This document shows positions 24,295-32,382 of a DNA stretch of 64,000 bases, in pieces. The notes beneath the pieces were generated by a model, which did no database searches, had not been told where the DNA came from, and was given only the letters and a program-made list of their open reading frames with translations. Numbering within the stretch: the first letter of the stretch is position 1; each line of letters starts with the position of its first letter. This DNA comes from Aldehydirespirator sp965203575 (GTDB lineage Bacteria; Actinomycetota; Acidimicrobiia; Acidimicrobiales; Aldehydirespiratoraceae), in assembly GCA_965203575.1 (NCBI GenBank), contig OZ241894.1:682001-746000 (forward strand). Direction: 5' to 3'. Both the position numbers and the translations under genes were made by a program.

Positions 24295-24696
24295 GTGTCG
24301 GATCTCCCGCCGCCGGACCCTCCATCTGGGGGCGCCCCGGCTGTTCCGCCGCCTCCACCCCCGCTGGGCAAGGTCCGTGCCGACGAAGCGAAGGTTGCCA
24401 GGTGGAGCGCAGTCGTGGGGTTCAGCTGCTCTGCTTGCTTCCTGCTGCTGCCGGTTCTCCTCTTTCTGTATGCCGCGGCGGATGTGGACGCCCCGGGCGC
24501 TCTCTGGGCCATCGGGATTCTGCTGCCCTTGCCGGGACTGGCCTTCTCGATCAGGGCCTCGAGGCGGCGCGAGCATCTGGGCGACGGCCTGGACGTCCTG
24601 ACAAGCCTGGGCGTCGGGCTCGGCTGGGTGGGCGTCGCCGTCGCGCCCCTAATTCTCATCATGGCGATGATTGCCCTGGCGACCACGGGGATCTAG
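24295..24696 (+). CDS. Small multi-pass membrane protein
   Basis: A 133-residue protein with a proline-rich N-terminus (SDLPPPDPPSGG) followed by three probable membrane spans. The first two are joined as a hairpin and the last lies at the C-terminus (VGVAVAPLILIMAMIALA). A DUF4190-like layout is possible but not certain. The GTG start has TACCAT 8 nt upstream. The 224 bp before it show no convincing gene, only a possible C-terminal gene fragment ending at 24254. Confidence 0.6.
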   Translation: MSDLPPPDPPSGGAPAVPPPPPPLGKVRADEAKVARWSAVVGFSCSACFLLLPVLLFLYAAADVDAPGALWAIGILLPLPGLAFSIRASRRREHLGDGLDVLTSLGVGLGWVGVAVAPLILIMAMIALATTGI

Positions 24697-24728
24697 TCCC
24701 GGGCGGCCGCCCGACAGCAGCCGATTGG

Positions 24729-25040
24729 CTAATGCTGCTTGCCCTTCATTAGGGCTATGTCCTGGGGTGGGACGCCGGTGATCCAGATGCCTTCGAGGCG
24801 TTCGACGTAGCGCACGAAGCGGTACTTGTCCTCGATGCCGTCGGTTCGGCGGGGCCGCACGTGGGAGTGGCCGGGCCGGGTGCGCACGTTGATGAAGCTG
24901 CACACGTTGCGGGAGAATGCCAGCTCGATCTCGGCGTCGAGTTCGTCCTCGGCGGTGACGTCCACGGTGTAGGGCACCCCGCAGCCCGCCGCGATGGCGG
25001 CGAGGTCGACCCGGCCGGCGGTGGCGGTGGGCCGCCGGCC
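24729..25040 (-). pseudogene. C-terminal fragment of a TPP-dependent decarboxylase-like enzyme
   Basis: About 100 residues reading ATAGRVDLAAIAAGCG, NVRTRPGHSHVRP and YRFVRYVERLEG, ending at 24729. The pattern resembles the end of thiamine-pyrophosphate decarboxylases of the phosphonopyruvate/sulfopyruvate group. The rest of the enzyme is absent: homology stops near 25040, where an unrelated plus-strand fragment begins. This looks like the left edge of an inserted or deleted segment. Confidence 0.5.
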
Positions 25041-25238
25041 CTGGCACGGGCGGCGGTACTGGCCGCGGTCACCGACGAGCCGGGCATCCACACCGAGCGC
25101 CTGATCCACCTGTGCCCCGGCAAGCCCGAGCGGGTCCGTGAGGTCATAATCGAGATGGCCCTGACCGGGGCGATCCGGCGTACCAAGGTCGGCCGTGCCT
25201 ACGAGCACCACCCCCCGGAACCGGGGGTGTCGTCGTGA
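25041..25238 (+). pseudogene. 5'-truncated winged-helix-like protein
   Basis: The frame reads LARAAVLAAVTDEPGIHTERL and VREVIIEMALTGAIRRTKVG, then a short tail and stop at 25238. This is the shape of a small winged-helix domain. Its start is missing because the frame runs into the truncated TPP-enzyme fragment. It overlaps the next small gene by GTGA, so these small ORFs once formed a tight operon as in phages and integrative plasmids. Confidence 0.45.
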
Positions 25239-25449
25239 CCGTCACCGAGCTGTACCCCCGACCCCTCACCGACCCCGGCAGGTGCCCGGTCTGTGACGCC
25301 CCACCACCAGCCGCACACACGCCGCCTGCGAGGTCGCCACCGAGGTGGGCGACACCGCCCTACGGGTTGCCACCGCGTTGGGCCGGCCAGCGATGGCGGG
25401 GGCGCTGGTGCGGGTCGCGTGGGACACCATGCGAGAGCACCGACCATGA
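25235..25449 (+). pseudogene. Small CPxC-containing gene with a frameshift
   Basis: From the GTG at 25235 the frame gives TDPGRCPVCDAPPP. After the C-rich stretch near 25300 a different frame continues well as THAACEVATEVGDTALRVA and ends at 25449, overlapping the next ATG by ATGA. One base in the CCCCACCACC run would join them. A zinc-knuckle plus helical protein of a mobile element is likely. Confidence 0.45.
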
Positions 25450-25589
25450 CCGGCCACCAGATCAGCACCGAGCAGGTCAACGACGTGACCGGGCGGGTGC
25501 GCCGTACCTGCCTCTGGTGCAACCAGTACGAAGAGGCCGACAACCCCCCAGGAGTTTCCCGCGGAGTTCCTGGGGGGTGCGCCCTGTAG
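25446..25589 (+). CDS. Small CxxC protein of the mobile-element remnant (47 aa)
   Basis: Begins MTGHQISTEQVNDVTGRVRR with one CLWC motif. It is coupled to the preceding ORF by ATGA. Its last 15 codons coincide with a strong hairpin (25544-25577), so the natural C-terminus is uncertain. No family recognised. Confidence 0.4.
   Translation: MTGHQISTEQVNDVTGRVRRTCLWCNQYEEADNPPGVSRGVPGGCAL
25544..25577 (+). terminator. Ten-bp perfect hairpin, terminator-like
   Basis: CCCCCCAGGA (25544-25553) pairs with TCCTGGGGGG (25568-25577) across a 14-nt loop. It lies at the end of the small-ORF operon and before a convergent gene. There is no T-tract. Confidence 0.5.
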
Positions 25590-25644
25590 CGCCGCCCCCA
25601 CCGACATGGTGGACCGGTAGGGGGCTAGGCGTTCAGCGTTCTAG

Positions 25645-26588
25645 CTATTGGGGATTGCATACCCATTCGCCGTGCGAGCCCGTGCATACGGGGTCGGGCG
25701 GGTACCCGTCGTACCAGGTAATGGACTTGTAGGTCCGGAAGCCGCTCTCTCGAGCCCCCTCTATGTTGCGCTGGTAGTAGTCCCTATAGCCTCGCGTGGC
25801 GCAGACCGCATTGCCGTCCGGATGGCCGACCGGGAGGCGAGCGCATCGGTGGTTGGACCAGCAAGGGGTCACGTAATAGGACCCGTCATAAGCGGGGTCG
25901 GGGCGACCATATATTCGGGCGTGCGCGATAACGAGGCCGTGTTTGCAGGACGTGTCGCCGATGGCTAGCTCGCACGGGTAGGCGGCTCCCGCGCAGTCGA
26001 TCGCTGCTTGGGCCGCGGCGGCTAGGGCTGCGTCGGCGTCGGGGCTTTCTTCGGCGTCCTCGCACTCGGCGGGGTTCTGTTGGCATCGGAGCAGTTCTTC
26101 TAGGGCTGCTTGCTCGTCGGCGCTGAGGGGCTCGTTCTCGGGTTCGGGTTCGGGCACTTCCTCGGTCTGTGGTTGGGGGGTCCGCTGCTCGTCTTGGCGT
26201 GGCACGGGTTCGGGTTCGGGCACTTCCTCGACGACGGGCTGCTGGGCTGGGCGGTCATTGGCGGGCGCGTTCTCGGGTCCGGTCCGAGGTTCGGCGCTGG
26301 CGGGCTCGTTCTCGGGTCCGGTCTGAGGTTCGGCGCTGGCGGGCGGGGCCTCGGACGGCGACCGGTCCGCGGTCTGCCAGGCCACGGCCGGGAACATCGG
26401 GTCGCCGGTGTCGGGCTGGATGCAGACCTCACCGACGGGGTCCAGCCATGGTTTGTGTTCCCAGCCGGGCGGGCACACCGGCCGTTCGACCGGCTCGGTG
26501 TCGGTGGCACTAGCTGAGGCCGGGGCTACCAGACCCCCCCCCCGGCCACCAGAACCGCCGCCACGAGAAGTCGACTGACTTGCTTCAT
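25645..26588 (-). pseudogene. Secreted Pro/Glu-rich protein with a G10 frameshift in its signal peptide
   Basis: The ATG at 26588 has GGAGG about 9 nt upstream and starts a signal peptide (MKQVSRLLVAAVLVAGG). A run of ten G (26533-26542 region) then shifts the frame into a stop. Eight or eleven G would continue GLVAPASASA and the mature protein. That has CPPGWEHKP, a repeat region (SAEPRTGPENE-type 13-residue units, PEPEP stretches) and a cysteine-rich C-terminus with no known domain. Either a phase-variable locus, a decayed gene or a sequencing slip. Confidence 0.6.
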
Positions 26589-26664
26589 CGTTTGGGACCT
26601 CCGGAAGTCATGGGTGTTGTATACGGGCCGGAGTCTAGCACCCCCGATGGTCGTCGATTAGGCC

Positions 26665-27285
26665 CTAGTGCGGGCGGGTCATTGCGGCTCGCTCCGCTTC
26701 GCACTCCCCACGGGCGAAGCAGCCCTCGATGTGGTCGTTGACGAGGCCCATCGACTGCATGAAGGCGTAGACGGTGGTGGGACCGACGAAGGTCCATCCC
26801 CGCCTCTTCAGGTCCTTGGCCAGGGCTGCAGACTCCGGCGTCGACGCGGGCAGCGCCTCCACGCTGGCCGGCGGAGCGGCGCCCGGGTTCGGCTCCCAGC
26901 TCCAGATGTAGGCGGCCAACGAGCCGAACTCGTCGATCACGTTCAAGGCTTTCCCGGCGTTGTTGACGGCTGAGGCGATCTTGCCGCGGTGGCGCACGAT
27001 GCCGGCATCGGCGAGCAGCCGCTCGACGTCTCCGGGGCCGAAGGCGGCCACGGCCGAGATGTCGAAGCCGCGGAAGGCGGCCCGGAAGTTGTCGCGCTTG
27101 CGCAGGATGGTCAGCCACGACAATCCGGCCTGGAAGCCCTCCAGGCAGAGCTTCTCGAACAGGCGGTCGTCGTCGACCACCGGGCGACCCCACTCGCGGT
27201 CGTGGTAGGCGAGGTAGCCCTCGTCGTCACCCGGCCACCAACACCGAACCCGCCCGTCGGCGCCGGTTCGGGTAGCCGCGCTCAC
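26665..27285 (-). CDS. tag: DNA-3-methyladenine glycosylase I
   Basis: A 206-residue base-excision repair enzyme removing 3-methyladenine. Family signatures are RCWWPGDDEGYLAYHDREWG, LCLEGFQAGLSWLTILRKR and GWTFVGPTTVYAFMQSMGLVNDH. The zinc-binding Cys/His ends are partly present (RCWW near the start; DHIEGCFARGEC late). GTG start. Confidence 0.93.
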   Translation of the reverse strand: MSAATRTGADGRVRCWWPGDDEGYLAYHDREWGRPVVDDDRLFEKLCLEGFQAGLSWLTILRKRDNFRAAFRGFDISAVAAFGPGDVERLLADAGIVRHRGKIASAVNNAGKALNVIDEFGSLAAYIWSWEPNPGAAPPASVEALPASTPESAALAKDLKRRGWTFVGPTTVYAFMQSMGLVNDHIEGCFARGECEAERAAMTRPH

Positions 27286-27324
27286 GGGCTGGACGGGGCC
27301 GCAGTCCCGATCAGGCTGCGGCGA

Positions 27325-28506
27325 TCAGGCTGCGGCCCTCAGGGTGAGCGACAGCCCGTTGGTGCGCATCACCTGCTCGATCTCGTCGTCGGAGAACCCG
27401 GCGAGATCGTGCACGAACGACACGGGATCGGCCAGTCCCTCGGCGTGGGGGAAGTCCGACCCGAACAGCATGTGGTCGGCGCCGATCAGGTCGCGCAATG
27501 CGAGCAGGTCGTCCTCGTAGTAGGGCGAGATCCATACCTGGCGCCGGAACACCTCCAGCGGATCCTCCTCGAAGGCATGCCTCTGCTGGCGGTAGGTCTT
27601 GGTGAGCTTCTTCACGAAGGGCCACACCCATTCCGAGCCGGTCTCGATGGTGGCGACCCGCAGGTTCCGGTGCCGGCTCAGCACGCCCTCGGCCAGCAGC
27701 GAGGCCAGCGCGTCGGAGATCGGCGAGTAGGTGAGCATGCTCTTGAGGGCGTTGTAGCGGAACGACTCGAACTCGCTGTCCACCCCCCAGTGCTCCAGCA
27801 GGAACCCGTAGCCGGAGTCACCGGAGTGCATGGCCACCGTGATGCCGTGATCGTCCAGCCGCTGCCACACCTTGTCGTGGGCGGGGTGCCCCAGCGAACG
27901 CCGGCCGCCTGCGCCGTCGGGCACCGACGACGGCCGCAGGTTCACCACCCGCACGTCGTTGGCGATCAGCCAGTCCAGTTCGTCGAGGGCCCAGTCCGGG
28001 TCGGCCAGCGTCAGGTACCCGGCTGCGAACAGGCGGTCGCGGTAGGCGAACCCCCAGTCGTCGGCCAGCCACCGGTTGAATCCCCCGAACGCCGCCGTCA
28101 GTGCGGCCGGGTCATGCTCGAGGGCGGCCTCCATGCCGACGCCCAGCGTCGGGAACAGAAAGCACGCCTGCAGACCCTGCGAATCCAGCAGCTCGATGCG
28201 GGCATCCCGGTCGCGGTAGGCGGCCGCGATGGGCTCCAACTTGCCGAAGGCCTCCCGCATGTCGGCGGCCGGGATCTTTCCCCTGAAGTAGTCGTCGAGA
28301 CAGCCCGGCCTAGCCACCGGATCGAAGGTGGGGTTGGGGATGAAGCGGTTGATCCGACCGGCCACCAGCAGCCGCTCGCGCCCCTCCACGGTGGCCCATT
28401 GCATGCACCGCTTGTGCATCTTGGGGTCGACGTGGCGGATGAAGGCGTCGGTGGCCTCGTAGTAGTGGTTGTCGGCGTCGAATGCGGCGAAGCCCAGATC
28501 TGTCAT
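27325..28506 (-). CDS. Amidohydrolase-2 family metal-dependent hydrolase
   Basis: A 393-residue TIM-barrel protein of the ACMSD/2-pyrone-dicarboxylate lactonase-like amidohydrolase group. The DADNHYYEATDAF start and late FGSDFPHAEGLADP (metal Asp) are seen. Central histidines occur in MHSGDSGYG. A GGGGAGG sequence lies just before the ATG. Many actinobacterial paralogues exist, usually of unknown substrate. Confidence 0.85.
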   Translation of the reverse strand: MTDLGFAAFDADNHYYEATDAFIRHVDPKMHKRCMQWATVEGRERLLVAGRINRFIPNPTFDPVARPGCLDDYFRGKIPAADMREAFGKLEPIAAAYRDRDARIELLDSQGLQACFLFPTLGVGMEAALEHDPAALTAAFGGFNRWLADDWGFAYRDRLFAAGYLTLADPDWALDELDWLIANDVRVVNLRPSSVPDGAGGRRSLGHPAHDKVWQRLDDHGITVAMHSGDSGYGFLLEHWGVDSEFESFRYNALKSMLTYSPISDALASLLAEGVLSRHRNLRVATIETGSEWVWPFVKKLTKTYRQQRHAFEEDPLEVFRRQVWISPYYEDDLLALRDLIGADHMLFGSDFPHAEGLADPVSFVHDLAGFSDDEIEQVMRTNGLSLTLRAAA

Positions 28507-28542
28507 CGGACGCCTCCCCGGTCTGCGGTTCGAAATGTCACT

Positions 28543-29226
28543 CTACGAGCGGGCGCGCCGGTACAGCAGCCGCACCGTCACTACGGCGAGTGCGGCACCG
28601 ACGAGCTGCATCACCACGAACATCGGTGCCGAGGCAGGCTCGATACCGGCGAAGGTGTCCGACAGCGTCCGGGCGACGGTGACCGCAGGATTGGCGAAGG
28701 AGGTGGAGGCCGTGAAGAAGTACGCCGCTCCGATGTAGGCCGCCACCGCTCCGGCGATCAGCTTGGCGCGGCCGCTGCGCACCAGCATGAATATGACCAG
28801 CACCAACCCGTAGGTGGCCACGACCTCGGCCAGCCACAGATGTGAGCCGGTGCGAACCTTGGTCGAGACGTTGACCGCGTCGAGATCGAACATGAGGTTG
28901 GCGAGGATCGTCCCGAACACGCCGCCCGCCACCTGCGTGACGATGTATCCGGTCACCTCAGCCCATCGCCGGTCACCGAGCGCTGCCTCCGCCAGGGTCA
29001 CGACCGGGTTGAAGTGGGCTCCCGAGACGGGGCCGAACATGTAGATGATGACGAGCAGGACACCGGCGGTGGCTGCCGCGTTGGCCAGAAGCACCACGCC
29101 GACGTCGCTGCTGAGCCGCTCGGCCATGATGCCCGAGCCGACCACGCCGGCCAGCAGGAAGGCGGTCCCGATGAACTCGGCGACTAGAGCCCGGGGCTGC
29201 ACGGGCGCACACTCTAGAGGCGCCAT
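28543..29226 (-). CDS. Aquaporin / MIP-family channel
   Basis: A 227-residue, six-span protein with both half-helix motifs, HFNPVVTL and FANPAVTV (NPV and NPA). AEFIGTAFLLAGVVGSGIM is the typical TM1. The first motif being NPV and the short length recall aquaporins associated with arsenite or small-solute transport, but no ars genes are near. GGAG lies 8 nt before the ATG, and the start is only 18 bp from the divergent lipoprotein. Confidence 0.88.
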   Translation of the reverse strand: MAPLECAPVQPRALVAEFIGTAFLLAGVVGSGIMAERLSSDVGVVLLANAAATAGVLLVIIYMFGPVSGAHFNPVVTLAEAALGDRRWAEVTGYIVTQVAGGVFGTILANLMFDLDAVNVSTKVRTGSHLWLAEVVATYGLVLVIFMLVRSGRAKLIAGAVAAYIGAAYFFTASTSFANPAVTVARTLSDTFAGIEPASAPMFVVMQLVGAALAVVTVRLLYRRARS

Positions 29227-29244
29227 CTCGTAGTCTCCGGTTCG

Positions 29245-29916
29245 ATGGGTTTGTCTTGTCGCGTGAACTCCCTTGTCGGCGCGGTCGCGGCCGCGGTGCT
29301 GCTGGCGGCGTGCAGCAGTGGGCCCGCCGGCGAGGACCCGGAGTTGACCGATCCGGCCGCGGCGGTGGCCGCATCGGGTCCCACCAACACTGCCGATGTG
29401 GTGGCCGCTCTCGAAGGCGGGAGCGGGGCCCGACCGGACACGACGTTCGACGGGACCGGCGGCGATGGCAGCTCTGACGGGTCCGCCGAGCTGGGACCGA
29501 TCGACCCGCTGGACATCCCCGGCGAGATCATCAGCGAGTACAGCCTCGTCGAAGGTGACTGCTTCAACCGGTTCGAGGGCCTGCAGGCGGGTCGGCGGCT
29601 GGCGATCACAGCCCGGATCGGCTGCGACGAGCCCCACTGGGGCGAGGTGTACCACACCTTCGAACTGGACGCTCCCGATCCTGCCATCTACCCGGGCGAC
29701 GACGCGGTACGTGGTTTCGCCCTGAGGGTGTGCTACGAGCAGTTCGAGGCCTTCGTGGGAGAGATCTACGAGTTGTCGGCGTACGACATCGGGGTGTTCA
29801 CGCCCAATCGCACGAACTTCGAGCACGAGGTGGCCCGCTACCGCGGCGTCCATTGCTGGCTGTACGACACCGACGCCGAGTCGGTGTCGGGCACGGCTGA
29901 GGGCACGGCCCGATGA
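29245..29916 (+). CDS. Lipoprotein with septum-formation-like domain
   Basis: A 223-residue protein. A lipobox (VLLAAC, Cys about residue 24) is followed by a disordered Asp/Gly/Ser linker. The C-terminal domain has GDCFNRFEG and IGCDEPHWGEVYHTFEL, matching the actinobacterial Septum_form domain with paired cysteines. The ATG has TAGTCT 8 nt upstream, so leaderless. It overlaps the next gene by ATGA. Confidence 0.8.
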   Translation: MGLSCRVNSLVGAVAAAVLLAACSSGPAGEDPELTDPAAAVAASGPTNTADVVAALEGGSGARPDTTFDGTGGDGSSDGSAELGPIDPLDIPGEIISEYSLVEGDCFNRFEGLQAGRRLAITARIGCDEPHWGEVYHTFELDAPDPAIYPGDDAVRGFALRVCYEQFEAFVGEIYELSAYDIGVFTPNRTNFEHEVARYRGVHCWLYDTDAESVSGTAEGTAR

Positions 29917-30173
29917 CGGGACCCGCCGACCCGGTCCTCGAGCGGCGACAGCGCCTGGCCCGCTTGGCCCGCACGGGACGGCGACTGGGCTACTCGTTGT
30001 ACGGCGTGTCGCTGACCGCCTTCGTCGCCGGCTTCCTGATCGGCTTCACCGCCGGGCCCGCCACTGTCGCCGCGATCACCCTGGTAGCCGGCTCCGTGCT
30101 GCTGGCGCCGTCGATAATCATCGGCTACGGCGTGAAGGCGGCCGACCGGGCCGACCTCGAGGACGACTGGTAG
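29913..30173 (+). CDS. Two-span membrane protein
   Basis: An 86-residue protein: a basic N-terminal helix (ERRQRLARLARTGRRLG), two membrane spans (YGVSLTAFVAGFLIGFTAG and AAITLVAGSVLLAPSIIIGYG) and an acidic end. It is coupled to the lipoprotein by ATGA. Similar small proteins accompany Septum_form genes; no function known. Confidence 0.75.
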   Translation: MTGPADPVLERRQRLARLARTGRRLGYSLYGVSLTAFVAGFLIGFTAGPATVAAITLVAGSVLLAPSIIIGYGVKAADRADLEDDW

Positions 30174-30234
30174 CCGCGCCCGGGCCGCCTCTAGGAAGCC
30201 GCGCGGATGGGTGAAGGCCCGCTGCGCTGCAGCT

Positions 30235-30330
30235 GTGTCACTCCCGCTTTTGTTCGCTGCGCTCACGGGCCGCTCGGGCCACGGCCTCGCCCGTATGGGT
30301 CGGACTCGCGCACCGATTCGCTCGGCCTCT
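30235..30330 (+). repeat. Dispersed intergenic element, copy A (96 bp)
   Basis: Begins GTGTCACTCCCGC and ends CGCTCGGCCTCT. It shares a 45-bp core (TTGTTCGCTGCGCTCACGGG and following) with copies at 42444, 45046 and 54072. Its last two bases form part of the Nudix stop codon (CTA at 30329-30331). Confidence 0.9.
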
Positions 30331-30829
30331 AGGCCGCCGGCAGATCGGGTGAGATGTCGATGGGCGACTCGGCCAGATCACCGGCCACGAGCGCGGGGAG
30401 GAACTCCCGCAGGCGAGCCGGGACGGTGGGCTCGGTGTTGGCCAGCAGCTCGTCGAGCGTCCACCAACCCGCTTCGATGAAGGCGGCGACCTCGAGCGCT
30501 TCCAGGCCGCGGGGCCGGAACTCGCCGCCGTCGCACCAGGCCACATGGATGCGCTCGTGCGACTCGAAGCGAATCCCCGAGAACGTGTACTCCACGTACT
30601 GGGTCCACACGCACGGCCCCATCTCGACGTCGGTGATGCCGGTCTCCTCGTGCAGCTCCCGCAGGCAAGCCGCAGCCGAGTCCTCGCCGTAGCCGACGCC
30701 TCCGCCGGGTATCTCGAGCCACTCAGGCTTGTGAGGGTCGATCGGATCCTCCGATCGGATCAGGAACACCCGGCGGGCACCGTCGAGCAGCACGCAGCGG
30801 GCCGCCGGACGCCGGATCAGGAACGACAC
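30329..30829 (-). CDS. Nudix hydrolase
   Basis: A 166-residue Nudix protein. The Nudix box GGGVGYGEDSAAACLRELHEETGI is complete (positions of REUxEE kept). It hydrolyses nucleoside-diphosphate-linked compounds; the substrate is unknown. The 3' stop overlaps a dispersed repeat. It follows the small FMN-fold protein by 12 bp. Confidence 0.88.
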   Translation of the reverse strand: MSFLIRRPAARCVLLDGARRVFLIRSEDPIDPHKPEWLEIPGGGVGYGEDSAAACLRELHEETGITDVEMGPCVWTQYVEYTFSGIRFESHERIHVAWCDGGEFRPRGLEALEVAAFIEAGWWTLDELLANTEPTVPARLREFLPALVAGDLAESPIDISPDLPAA

Positions 30830-30841
30830 TGGAGGGGGGAC

Positions 30842-31177
30842 TCAGGCGGGGGCGGGACGATGCCTGACCGCGGAGAAGACCTCGATCGTGATCGGCGTGT
30901 CGGGCCTCGGCTCGCCGTCCACCGACGCGACCCCGTCGGCGATGAGGCTGAACCCGTCGTCGGCCGGCGCCCACAGCACGACCACGTCGGGCCGGGCGAC
31001 CGCGTTGGCCGCCGCACCCCGGCCGACCACCGCCCGGATCGCGCCCCGGCCGTCGATGTCGACCCTCACATGAATGATCCGGGTCCGACCGTCGTCACCC
31101 ACCGTCAGCACGAAAGCCGTCGGCCCGTGATCGGCTGCGACCGAGGCCAAGTCCTGCGGTTCGACGGCAAAGCTCAC
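30842..31177 (-). CDS. PNPOx-like split-barrel protein
   Basis: A 111-residue protein that reads like a pyridoxamine-phosphate-oxidase-fold (FMN/F420-binding) domain: TAFVLTVGDDGRTRIIHVRV and VVLWAPADDGFSLIADG. The GTG at 31177 has TAGCGT 8 nt upstream, and this box contains the stop codon of the preceding gene. In operon with the Nudix gene. Confidence 0.7.
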   Translation of the reverse strand: MSFAVEPQDLASVAADHGPTAFVLTVGDDGRTRIIHVRVDIDGRGAIRAVVGRGAAANAVARPDVVVLWAPADDGFSLIADGVASVDGEPRPDTPITIEVFSAVRHRPAPA

Positions 31178-31188
31178 CGCTCCAGACG

Positions 31189-32382
31189 CTAGCCGGGATC
31201 CAGTGCGGCCATGAGGTTGCCGCGGGAGCCGTAGCGGACCTCGCCGGCCCCCACGAAGTGGGCCAGCTCGGCCAGATGGGGTCGGAGCCGCTTGGTCAGC
31301 GCGCCATGGTCCACGTCCGGTTCGGAGAACGCTCCCAGCACGCACAGCGCACCGGCTGTCCGGTCGGTCTTGAGGTCCAGGCGGGCCACCAGCTGCTCGC
31401 CGTCGAGCACCGGCAGCACGTAGTAGCCGTAGACCCGCTTGGACGCCGGGACGTAGATCTCTATCCGGTAGTCGAAGCCCCACAGCCGGGCCGCCCTGTC
31501 CCGGTTCCACACGATCGGGTCGAACGGCGACAGCACCGTCAACGCCTCCACCGACCGTGGAAGCCTCGCCAGCGGGTGCAAGTAGGCGGGCTCGTTCCAG
31601 CCCTCGACCTCCACGGTGGAGAGTCCGCCCGCCTCAACCACCTCATGCAGCCTGGTCCGGCCCTCACGCAGCGGGAGGCGGTAGTAGTCGATGAGATCAG
31701 TGGCCGTACCCACTCCGAGGGCTGCGCCGGAGCGAACCAGCAGTTCGCGCTGGGCCTCCTCGGCGATGGGGGTGGGTCGGGCCAGCACCTCGGCGGGCAC
31801 GATCCGCTCCAGCAGGTCGAATTCCTTGGTGAAGTTGCCCCGGCGCCTGATCCCGACCGCGCCGATGCGGAACAGCCAGTCCAGCGCGATGGACCCCAGC
31901 GACCTGCTCCCCCACCATTCGCCGGAGCGGCGGCGGGGATCGGCCAATTCGCCTGCGGTCAGCGGACGCTCCTTGACTTGGGCCAGCACCTCGGCCACGT
32001 AGCCGGACTCGCTCCGGGCCAGTTCCACCAGATTGCTCCATGTCTCCCCCTGCTCGGCCCTCCGCTTCTGCCAGCGAAGAAGCGGCTCGTCCTCCACCGG
32101 CAGCAGCGACGCCTCGTGGGCCCATGCCTCGAACCACTCGTCGTCGCGGTACGCGATCCGGTCGAGAAGGGAGGGCTCGTAACGGCCCAGCCGGGAGAAC
32201 GGCGGCAGGTACTGCGTCCGGATGACCACCGGCACCGAGTCGAGCTGCAGCAGCTTGACCCGGCCCATCACCCGGCGAAGATGGCGACGGTCCACCCGAC
32301 CCGCCGGGGCCGCGTCGGTGAAGCCCTGAGCCGCGAGCGCTATCCGGCGGGCCTGCGAGATCGACAGCTCGCGGCCGCTCAC
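31189..32382 (-). CDS. YcaQ/AlkX-like winged-helix DNA glycosylase (HTH_42)
   Basis: A 397-residue protein of the HTH_42 superfamily that unhooks DNA crosslinks. Family signatures are the N-terminal SISQARRIALAAQGF, the LLQLDSV segment holding the catalytic QxD/Q motif, and AYRDDEWFEAWAHEASLLP. The C-terminal part LLSPFDPIVWNRDRAARLWGFDYRIE is characteristic. It overlaps the end of leuS region by 4 nt, so the two are transcribed together. Confidence 0.87.
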   Translation of the reverse strand: MSGRELSISQARRIALAAQGFTDAAPAGRVDRRHLRRVMGRVKLLQLDSVPVVIRTQYLPPFSRLGRYEPSLLDRIAYRDDEWFEAWAHEASLLPVEDEPLLRWQKRRAEQGETWSNLVELARSESGYVAEVLAQVKERPLTAGELADPRRRSGEWWGSRSLGSIALDWLFRIGAVGIRRRGNFTKEFDLLERIVPAEVLARPTPIAEEAQRELLVRSGAALGVGTATDLIDYYRLPLREGRTRLHEVVEAGGLSTVEVEGWNEPAYLHPLARLPRSVEALTVLSPFDPIVWNRDRAARLWGFDYRIEIYVPASKRVYGYYVLPVLDGEQLVARLDLKTDRTAGALCVLGAFSEPDVDHGALTKRLRPHLAELAHFVGAGEVRYGSRGNLMAALDPG

